Source: Alphaproteobacteria bacterium | GTDB taxonomy: Bacteria; Pseudomonadota; Alphaproteobacteria; Rickettsiales; JAFLCR01 | Assembly (NCBI GenBank): GCA_017302755.1 | Contig: JAFLCR010000042.1 | Span: forward strand, 1 to 13,392 | DNA length: 13,392 nucleotides | Reading direction: 5' to 3' | Part shown: in pieces, positions 1 to 7,323 of the stretch | Position numbering within the stretch: the first letter of the stretch is position 1 | Layout: the number at the start of each line of letters is the position of its first letter | The notes under the pieces: generated by a model | Told to the model about the DNA's origin: nothing | The model's database searches: none | What the model saw: only the letters and a program-made list of their open reading frames with translations | Translations under genes and position numbers: made by a program

Positions 1-1293
<1,293 letters not shown>

Positions 1294-1307
1294 ACTTAGG
1301 GGTGTTT

Positions 1308-2678
1308 ATGGAGGTATCTTCACAGAGGAAAATTTCGCAATCAGAACTCAATTCCATTTTGGGTGGGCACCAAACATATCTTAGGAACCCCCAAAGGCCT
1401 GACCTTAGAGCTAATCTTTCAGACATAGATTTTTCGGATCTAATGATAGATGAGGAATTTGATTGCAGTGATGTTCTTTTTGCACGTTCATATTTCCCTA
1501 AATTTCGCTTCAACCATTTAAAATTGAGATCAGCTGACTTCACAGAAGCGCAATTTTGGCAATGCAGTTTTCAACAGGCCAAATGTGAGAGAATTAAATT
1601 TGGCAATTCAAAACTTACGAATGTTGAATTTAATGGAGCAAATCTAACAAAATCTTTTTTCTCCGAAGCGGACATTACTCAAGCAATGTTCCAAAATAAT
1701 ATAATGGCAGAGAGTATTTTTGAGCGCGCAAAAATCTCACAAAGCTCTTTCTCGAATAGCTGCAACCTTAAAAAAGGCATATTTGATGGAGCTACTATTG
1801 TAAACTGTGACTTCAGCACAGCTTATCTCGAAGAGGCAACTTTCGTAAACGCTGAGTGCTATAATGTAAATTTTTCTCGAATCAAAGCAACTAAAGCCAA
1901 CTTCACAAAAGCAAAATTCACGACACCTTTATTCTCTTCAGCAATTCTTGATCAAACCAATTTTACAAAAAGCATTCTTGAAACTCCTCATTTTACTGAC
2001 GCCAATTTAATTGGATCAAAATTCGATGAAGCATCGACAACAAATGCCTTTTTCAACAAAGCTAATTTAGATCACGCCAGCTTTTTAAAGGCTGATTTAG
2101 GGGGAGCGGCTTTTACTGAGGCTATAAAAGTTACTGGCATTGAGCAGGGCCAAGAACTCGTAAAAGAAGCCCAAATTGTTAGCACTTCTGTAGATTTAGC
2201 AAAAAGTTTTGATTTAAAAAATTTACGCTTAAAGAAAGATCAAGAAACGGCAGAACGTCTATATTTAGGGATGATTCTTTTAATTGCTATTTTAACAATT
2301 GTCTTTGCATTCCAAACTAAAGAATTAGCACATTCTTACAAAGAAAAATTAGAGTGGTGGCATTTTTCAGTAGGGTTTATTTTCTATGCTGTTTTTATTG
2401 TACCCTTTGTTTGGATAGCAAAATATTTTGGAAATAAGAATCGCATGTATATTACTCTCTGTGAGTTCTACGATCATAAGTCTACCATAGCAAAAGCGTT
2501 GATAGGATTTAAGGATACTCAAGAAGAAAACGCTGATGAGCTTGTAGCTTTGGCTTTTGATCGGCTTACTCGTTCTGATCCAGCATTAAAAGTTATGCAA
2601 AAAAGTGAGAGCTATGAACTACCTCTAATTGATGTTGTAAAAAAGTTTTTAGAGGAATTTAAAAAAGACAAAGCTTGA
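1308..2678 (+). CDS. Pentapeptide-repeat membrane protein, A+T-rich
   Basis: The product has 456 residues. I chose ATG 1308 over GTG 1302 because AGGGG at 1298-1302 then sits five bases upstream as a ribosome site. Residues 11-36 (SELNSILGGH, then a leucine and RANL) resemble the lead-in of many pentapeptide proteins. Residues 37-272 are A(N/D)(L/F)XX-type repeats predicted to form a right-handed quadrilateral beta helix. Phe recurs every ten residues from 58 to 269 with one slip. A polar, probably helical stretch (about 280-316) follows, then two membrane helices (about 319-336 and 353-373) and a soluble tail of some 80 residues. This suggests a membrane-anchored beta helix, probably on the cytoplasmic side, since there is no signal peptide. 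The base composition is far more A+T-rich than the flanking genes (32-38% G+C in sampled lines), which suggests horizontal transfer. It lies 14 bases after thiC and could be co-transcribed, but no thiamine link is visible. The function is not known. Confidence 0.9.
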   Translation: MEVSSQRKISQSELNSILGGHQTYLRNPQRPDLRANLSDIDFSDLMIDEEFDCSDVLFARSYFPKFRFNHLKLRSADFTEAQFWQCSFQQAKCERIKFGNSKLTNVEFNGANLTKSFFSEADITQAMFQNNIMAESIFERAKISQSSFSNSCNLKKGIFDGATIVNCDFSTAYLEEATFVNAECYNVNFSRIKATKANFTKAKFTTPLFSSAILDQTNFTKSILETPHFTDANLIGSKFDEASTTNAFFNKANLDHASFLKADLGGAAFTEAIKVTGIEQGQELVKEAQIVSTSVDLAKSFDLKNLRLKKDQETAERLYLGMILLIAILTIVFAFQTKELAHSYKEKLEWWHFSVGFIFYAVFIVPFVWIAKYFGNKNRMYITLCEFYDHKSTIAKALIGFKDTQEENADELVALAFDRLTRSDPALKVMQKSESYELPLIDVVKKFLEEFKKDKA

Positions 2679-2787
2679 GTCTTGTTAACCACTACTCCAC
2701 CCTCACCCACGCCCCTCCTGCTTATCGATCACCATCGCAATCGCCACGTCGCCAAGTACTCTCATCATCGTGTTGCCCCCCTCCGTC

Positions 2788-2846
2788 ATTCCCGGCATAG
2801 GCGAGTCCGAAACCAACGGTTTCGGCAACGAGCCTTGACCGGGAAT
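2788..2846. repeat. Two-tier palindromic intergenic element
   Basis: The outer arms ATTCCCGG (2788-2795) and CCGGGAAT (2839-2846) are perfect 8-base complements. Inside them, CCGAAACC (2807-2814) and GGTTTCGG (2818-2825) form a second perfect 8-base stem with loop AAC. The flanks (CCTCCGTC before, CCAGG after) resemble the small dispersed ATTCCCG...CGGGAATGACG elements common between genes in alphaproteobacteria; that comparison is from memory. It occupies the roughly 240 bases (2679-2921) between two convergent genes, where no convincing gene is seen. A further lone ATTCCCGG at 2866-2873 may be a decayed second copy. It could act as a transcript-end hairpin for either gene, though no T-tract follows. 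Confidence 0.7.
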
Positions 2847-2921
2847 CCAGGCCTCGACACGCACGATTCCCGGTTCCTCCACAAAGCCCGACATGACGTC
2901 ACTTCAAACTTAACGAACCAC

Positions 2922-4181
2922 CTACCCCCACAACCTCTCCAGCGGCATAGCCGCCATCCCTTCCCCGAACACCACCGTATCCTTCCCCAGATACAGCACT
3001 ACCCCTTTCACAAAATCCTTCCCCGCCGCTTCCTTCAGCACCTTCAATCCTGCAAAATCCCGCGCCTCCACGCTCATGGCCGCCTTCACCTCGATGCCGA
3101 TCAACTTGCCGCCCCGACGCTCAATAACGAAATCCACTTCCTTGCCGTCATGCGTACGGAAATGATGCAGCGCCATCCCCCCCGTCATCGCCACCTGCTT
3201 GATCAATTCCGATGCCACGAAATTCTCTAATATATGCCCATACAACCCAGGATCCTGCCGCCGCATCGCATCCGCATCCACTCCCAGCAAATGGCACAGC
3301 AGGCCCGTATCCGTCACGTAAAGCTTCGGCGCCTTTACCAGCCGCTTGCTCACATTCCGGTGCCATGGCGGTATGAGGGTAATCAGAAACAACTGCTGCA
3401 ATAATGTCCGGTAGCGCCGGTATGTCATGGCGTTCAGCTTCGCATCCCGCGCCGCGTCCGCATCGTTGAGCAAACTCCCCGCCCGGGCTGCCAGAATCGA
3501 GAGCATGTTCGGCAACGCCGTCACCTTCTCTATATCCGCCAATTGCCTTACGTCACGTTGTAGAAGTGTCGTCAGATACCCATCATACCACAAACGACGA
3601 TTCGCATGCTCCGCAAGAGCGATTTCTGGGAACGTCGCGCGATCCGCCGCCGCCTGCAACGATGTTTTATCCAATGATATTTTTTTCCCGCGCCCGCCCG
3701 CATGAAACTTTATATCCTGATCGAACCAACTGTGAATGACCGGCTGTCCTTTGCCCATCATCTCGCACGCCGCCATAGGATAAAGTGTCAGCACCGCCAT
3801 TCTGCCCACCAGGGCATCCGAAAGCTCCGGCAGCGCCATAACGTTTGCGGAACCTGTGAGCAAGAAAATGCCGCTGGCATTTCCTTCAAGCCGCCGCTCA
3901 TCCACCACTTTCTTCAAGGCTCTGAAAAGTCCCGGTGCAAGCTGCACCTCATCGATAATCACCGGCCCTGGAAACCCCCTTAAGAAACTTTCCGGATCAT
4001 CTGTCGCCGCCAACGTAGTGATATCGTCCAACGTGACGTAATCTGCCTTGAAATCGTGGCGAGCGATATGGCGTACCAAAGTGCTTTTTCCTGCTTGCCT
4101 TGGACCATTGACAAACACGACCGGCGCCGTGGCAAGCGCGGCAGAAAGCGCGGATTCTAAATGTCTTTTGGCATACGGCAT
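2922..4181 (-). CDS. AAA-type ATP-binding protein with DUF4143 domain
   Basis: The product has 419 residues, the usual size for this family of putative ATPases with a DUF4143 C-terminus. The Walker A motif is GPRQAGKST (residues 26-34), Walker B is VIIDEVQ (74-80), and a sensor-like FLLTGSAN lies at 106-113. The C-terminal part carries GKEVDFV followed by IEVK. Asp350, Glu364 and Lys366 form a D-x13-E-x-K pattern like the PD-(D/E)XK nuclease fold noted for this group. No membrane segment or signal peptide is present, so it is cytoplasmic. The family is frequent in mobile or accessory gene content, and its biological role is poorly defined. It is transcribed divergently from the FAD/NAD(P) protein gene and seems to stand alone. 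There is no frameshift, and all the key residues I looked for are present. The family call is firm; nuclease activity is inference. Confidence 0.93.
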   Translation of the reverse strand: MPYAKRHLESALSAALATAPVVFVNGPRQAGKSTLVRHIARHDFKADYVTLDDITTLAATDDPESFLRGFPGPVIIDEVQLAPGLFRALKKVVDERRLEGNASGIFLLTGSANVMALPELSDALVGRMAVLTLYPMAACEMMGKGQPVIHSWFDQDIKFHAGGRGKKISLDKTSLQAAADRATFPEIALAEHANRRLWYDGYLTTLLQRDVRQLADIEKVTALPNMLSILAARAGSLLNDADAARDAKLNAMTYRRYRTLLQQLFLITLIPPWHRNVSKRLVKAPKLYVTDTGLLCHLLGVDADAMRRQDPGLYGHILENFVASELIKQVAMTGGMALHHFRTHDGKEVDFVIERRGGKLIGIEVKAAMSVEARDFAGLKVLKEAAGKDFVKGVVLYLGKDTVVFGEGMAAMPLERLWG

Positions 4182-4219
4182 ATCTTATATAATAACAGTT
4201 GTTGTTATATTTTACAACA
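4182..4219 (-). promoter_or_regulatory. Candidate promoter and operator of the DUF4143 gene
   Basis: Read on the minus strand, TTGTAA (4217-4212) and TATTAT (4194-4189) lie 17 bases apart, a good fit to a housekeeping promoter. Only seven bases separate TATTAT from the ATG, so transcription may start at or next to the start codon (a leaderless mRNA). No Shine-Dalgarno sequence is present. Two inverted repeats overlap the promoter: ATAACA (4192-4197) with TGTTAT (4203-4208), and TGTTGT (4200-4205) with ACAACA (4214-4219). They look like operator half-sites. The stretch is strongly A+T-rich. For the rest of the 4220-4373 gap I see no clear feature. Confidence 0.5.
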
Positions 4220-4373
4220 TTAATAGTAATATATTGAAATTACCGCCAGCTTACCTCAACCGCTCTTGTTGGAATACCTCCCATATCACAAAACCTTCAT
4301 CAAACCGTCATCCGCCTTTCATACCCCCCTGGCATGAGCGTTTCTCCACGTCTTACCTGGTGAAGAAAGTTTC

Positions 4374-6410
4374 ATGCCGCAGAAATCCCTGAATCTCGCC
4401 GTCATCGGCGGAGGCGCCGTGGGCGTCACCGCCGTCTGCAACGCCGTCATGATGGCGCTGGAGACCTCGCGCCGCACCACCATCTTCCATTTCGAGCATC
4501 AGGAACCCGTCGCCGAACAGGCGCAGGACGGCGTCCCCATCGCCACCGGCGGCATTGCCTATAACCGCGCGGCCTGGGAGATGAAGGTCAACCGCCAGGT
4601 CAAGGAGATGGGCCTCTTCCCCACGCATGACGAACTCCACCTCTTAAAATGGCTTGAAACAAGCGCTGACCGCTCCGCCTGGCCCGAGGCATGGCGCAGC
4701 CATACGTTCACGGAAAACGATTTCCTCCCCCGCCCCATTGTCGACCAGTACGTGCGCCAGTGCTACCTGGGCAGCCTCCAGAGCGGCGCGCTGTTCAGCG
4801 ATCTCGTCACGATCCACCCCCTCCGCGAGGAAGTGACGGACATCCAGCCCAACACGAGCGGCCGCAACGTCGCGGCGTGCAGGATTCTCACCGCCGACCA
4901 TCACACTTACGCCGTGCACCACGTCCTCGCCGCCTGCGGCCAGTTCCGCAACAGCACCCCGGAATTCGCTGAGAGCGTGGAAACCAACCCCGCGTATATC
5001 GGCTATCTCTGGGAGCGCAACCGCGACCGCCCCGAGACCGACCCCGCCAAGACCGTGCTCACCGTCGGCACCGGCCTCGGCGGCATGGACGTCATGCGCA
5101 GCCGCTGGTTCAAGGCGGGCATCGCCGAGCTGCTCGACGTGCTCGAGCACGCGCGCGACAGGCATGAAACCCGCGCCCTCCTGGAAGGCCTGGCGGATAA
5201 GTACGGCTTCGAATCGCTGCGCCGTCCCAAGGATCTCGCGCCCACCTACCGCCGCAGCCAGGCCGCGACGGAGAACGAGAAGCGGCAGATCATCCAGGGC
5301 CTCATCGACGCCGGCGAGCTGCAGCCGATGGTGCTCACCTCGCGCCACCTCAACCTGCATTTCGCTTACGAGGAGGATTTCGTCGCCCATCCGCTTCCCC
5401 TGCCGCCGGTGGACCTCGCCTCCCTCCCCACCGACATCGACCAGATCACCGAATACGCCAACCGGCTGATCGAATGGACCGACCGCGAAGTCGTCGGCAA
5501 GCAGCGCTTCGGCAAGCTCACCTGGGAAGACATTCTCTGGACCGTGCAGCCCTACATCCCCATGCTGCTCGCCCGCGTGGAGCCAAACCAGACCCACCTG
5601 GCGGCCGCGCACCACGACTACGACGCGGCCAAAACCGCCGCGCAGCGCGAACTGCTGGACCGCTTCCACAGCTTCCTCACCACGCACCATATCGGCATGC
5701 CGAAGGAGACGATCGACATCTATGATAAGATGACGAAATACGGCCTTCTCATTCCCGTGGCAGGGCAGATGCAGGATATCCTGGACTTCGGCAACGGGCT
5801 CAACGTCCTTATCGAAGACAGCCAGGGCCAAGCTCTCTACGAAGGCGACGTGGACGCCGTGATCAACGCCATCCAGCCCAATTCCGACATCACCCACCCC
5901 GCCAACCAGAACCATCTCCTGGCCCGCCTGGCGGGCGCCGGCCTCGCCCGCGCCCATAAATGGCGGCTGGGCATCGAGGTTGACGAGCACATGCACCCCG
6001 TCGGCGCCGACGGCCGCCCCGTGACCTTCCTCACCGTCATCAGCGGCGCCTCGATGGTGGGCAGCCTGTTCGAGCAGTTCGGCCTGCTGACCTTCGCCGC
6101 CTCCCTCGAAGTAAGCGCCTGGATCACCGCCCAGGCGGTGGAGCGCGTGTTCGGCCGCACTCCCGCGGAAGAGATGACCGCCGTCAACAAGCCCGAGATG
6201 TTCGCCGCCGGCGCCGAGATCTGCCTGCCCGGCCGCGTTGCCCAGAAGGGCAATGGCTGCGAGTTCTGGGTCCAAGCCATGAATCTGCCAGACGCCTCCC
6301 AGCTTCGGCCCTACTGGCGAGCGACGCTGGCCGCGAACGGCACCAGCGTGGACGTCTGCACCTTCACCGACCACGTCACCACCCACCCTGTTCCCAGGGC
6401 GCGACAGTGA
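4374..6410 (+). CDS. FAD/NAD(P)-binding protein with two Rossmann motifs (NAD_binding_9-like)
   Basis: The product has 678 residues. The N-terminal AVIGGGAVG (residues 9-17) is a GxGxxG dinucleotide motif in the FAD position. A second motif, TVGTGLGGMD (230-239), is placed as in the FAD/NAD(P)-binding proteins of the NAD_binding_9 group. Between them lies a conserved-looking RPIVDQYVRQCYL segment. Late in the chain, TFLTVISGASMVG (551-563) resembles the C-terminal return to the FAD site. No signal peptide or membrane helix is seen. The start ATG follows TGAAGAAAG at 4361-4369, a modest ribosome site. An oxidoreductase role is inferred from the fold; the substrate is unknown. The last 50 or so residues (EFWVQAMNLPDASQLRP onward) look like an add-on I cannot place. 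It is divergent from the DUF4143 gene and convergent with the next gene, so it is probably monocistronic. Confidence 0.85.
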   Translation: MPQKSLNLAVIGGGAVGVTAVCNAVMMALETSRRTTIFHFEHQEPVAEQAQDGVPIATGGIAYNRAAWEMKVNRQVKEMGLFPTHDELHLLKWLETSADRSAWPEAWRSHTFTENDFLPRPIVDQYVRQCYLGSLQSGALFSDLVTIHPLREEVTDIQPNTSGRNVAACRILTADHHTYAVHHVLAACGQFRNSTPEFAESVETNPAYIGYLWERNRDRPETDPAKTVLTVGTGLGGMDVMRSRWFKAGIAELLDVLEHARDRHETRALLEGLADKYGFESLRRPKDLAPTYRRSQAATENEKRQIIQGLIDAGELQPMVLTSRHLNLHFAYEEDFVAHPLPLPPVDLASLPTDIDQITEYANRLIEWTDREVVGKQRFGKLTWEDILWTVQPYIPMLLARVEPNQTHLAAAHHDYDAAKTAAQRELLDRFHSFLTTHHIGMPKETIDIYDKMTKYGLLIPVAGQMQDILDFGNGLNVLIEDSQGQALYEGDVDAVINAIQPNSDITHPANQNHLLARLAGAGLARAHKWRLGIEVDEHMHPVGADGRPVTFLTVISGASMVGSLFEQFGLLTFAASLEVSAWITAQAVERVFGRTPAEEMTAVNKPEMFAAGAEICLPGRVAQKGNGCEFWVQAMNLPDASQLRPYWRATLAANGTSVDVCTFTDHVTTHPVPRARQ

Positions 6411-6426
6411 CACCCCCATGGGGTCA
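6408..6426. terminator. Bulged hairpin at convergent gene ends
   Basis: TGAC and CCCC are paired with GGGGTCA across a bulged A, directly over the TGA of the FAD/NAD(P) protein gene and 17 bases from the stop of the convergent small gene. It could end transcripts from either side, but no run of T follows on either strand, so this is a weak call. Confidence 0.3.
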
Positions 6427-6443
6427 GGGAAGTACCGGGGCGC

Positions 6444-6812
6444 TTACTTATCGAACGCTTTGACGCTCAGCTTATATTGCAGCTTCTCGGCGTCCACCTG
6501 CGGCAGCGTCTTCAGATCCTTGAGGGTCAGCTCCGCGCCTTTTTTCACCAGCGTGTCGCAATCGGGAAAGCTGATCACCGTCGGCGCGCCGTCGCTCGTG
6601 GTCACGGCATAAGGCGGCGTATCCTTGCCCTTCCACGCATCGCCTTCCTTCGTGCAGCGAATCTGCCGGATAGCCTCAGCCTTATTCACCGTACTGGCGA
6701 TGTTCACCACGAACAGTTTTTTCGTCGCCTCATCGGCGGCAACCGCTGCAGACGCTCCGAGCAACACGGCGCATCCGGACATCATCGCATGACGGCTGAA
6801 AAACATCGGCAT
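6444..6812 (-). CDS. Small exported protein with two cysteines, unknown function
   Basis: The product has 122 residues from the ATG at 6812. I prefer this to the ATG at 6857 because AGGGTGGG lies just upstream and the N-terminus then reads as a signal peptide. That peptide has a short basic start, a hydrophobic core (CAVLLGASAAVA) and an Ala-rich end before DEATKKLF, with cleavage likely near residue 26. The mature part is about 96 residues with two Cys (in IRQIRC and FPDCD), which could form a disulphide in the periplasm. There is no lipobox at the cleavage site and no second membrane helix. I do not recognise the family. It is the last of three minus-strand genes, with its own candidate promoter upstream. 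Confidence 0.75.
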   Translation of the reverse strand: MPMFFSRHAMMSGCAVLLGASAAVAADEATKKLFVVNIASTVNKAEAIRQIRCTKEGDAWKGKDTPPYAVTTSDGAPTVISFPDCDTLVKKGAELTLKDLKTLPQVDAEKLQYKLSVKAFDK

Positions 6813-6835
6813 AAAACCCACCCTGAGAAAATTTC

Positions 6836-6873
6836 GATTCTTCGAATCTTCCAGCAACCTTTCCGCCAGTCAA
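6836..6873 (-). promoter_or_regulatory. Weak candidate promoter with palindrome
   Basis: On the minus strand TTGACT (6873-6868) is five of six to a -35 box, and 17 bases later AAGATT (6850-6845) is a poor -10. A perfect small palindrome, GATTC-TTC-GAATC (6836-6848), overlaps the -10 and could bind a regulator. It lies 24 bases above the start of the small exported protein gene. Confidence 0.3.
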
Positions 6874-6921
6874 GGCATATCGCCCCGCTTCCCGGCTACT
6901 GCGCAAGCCGGCGAAAAGCTT

Positions 6922-7227
6922 TCAGCGATGGTTTACGCTGTCATTGTATTGTTGCACCAGCTCCCGGAAGTCTGCCATCGGCATGGGTTGCGCGAAGGTG
7001 TATTCGAACCCGTGATTGATCTTTCGCGGCTCTTGCTCATACGTGCCGCGTCCGGCCTCGGTGGTTTTGAGAAATTCCACGAACCCTGCCGTCTGCGTAT
7101 GCAAAGGTTTATGGCTGAGCGTCTGATGGCCCGGCTCGCTGAAATATACGCCTGCGCCAATAAATCCAGTTACAAGGGAGTTACCACCCGGCTGAAAGAT
7201 AAGTTGAACACTAGGGTCGCTGGACAT
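6922..7227 (-). CDS. Hypothetical 101-residue soluble protein
   Basis: I do not recognise this protein. The start ATG at 7227 has GGAG six bases upstream. There is no signal peptide, no membrane segment and no cysteine. The chain has a hydrophobic, Gly-rich early part (SLVTGFIGAGVYF), a polar middle and a Phe/Met-containing C-terminal part (ADFRELVQQYNDSV) that could form a helix. It stands 96 bases below the RTX gene and 109 above the small exported protein gene, all on one strand but with gaps that allow separate promoters. An inverted repeat lies 13 bases upstream of its start. No paralogue is seen in the window. Confidence 0.6.
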   Translation of the reverse strand: MSSDPSVQLIFQPGGNSLVTGFIGAGVYFSEPGHQTLSHKPLHTQTAGFVEFLKTTEAGRGTYEQEPRKINHGFEYTFAQPMPMADFRELVQQYNDSVNHR

Positions 7228-7240
7228 TGCACGCTCCGAC

Positions 7241-7273
7241 TATGTTTCCTCTGTTCACTCTAACTGAAACATA
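7241..7273. promoter_or_regulatory. 8-base inverted repeat upstream of the 101-residue protein gene
   Basis: TATGTTTC (7241-7248) and GAAACATA (7266-7273) are perfect complements separated by 17 bases, so the half-sites are 25 bases apart centre to centre. It lies in the short gap between the RTX gene and the 101-residue protein gene, where a dimeric regulator could sit. An RNA hairpin is the alternative. Such repeats also arise by chance in A+T-rich gaps. Confidence 0.35.
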
Positions 7274-7323
7274 TGACATCTCAGTGACGGGCGGAACCAG
7301 AAGCTCAGATTTTTATCTTGGAA

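Noticed and set aside
2703..2894. Minus-strand frame of 63 codons between the pentapeptide and DUF4143 genes
   Set aside because: Most of it is the translation of the palindromic element, no family is recognisable and no good ribosome site was seen. A real small gene is not excluded.
2922..4181. DUF4143 ATPase as half of a toxin-antitoxin pair or defence system
   Set aside because: No small partner gene overlaps or adjoins it, and the pentapeptide gene is on the other strand with about 240 bases between. The idea rests on family reputation only.
4644..6419. Long minus-strand frame (591 codons) opposite the FAD/NAD(P) protein gene
   Set aside because: It is a shadow of a G+C-rich gene. Its translation is low-complexity Gly/Val/Ala/Glu/Arg, and the plus frame has clear dinucleotide motifs.
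7264..7323. Terminator after the RTX gene
   Set aside because: CTCAG occurs twice as a direct, not inverted, repeat, and no stem followed by a T-run was found on the minus strand.
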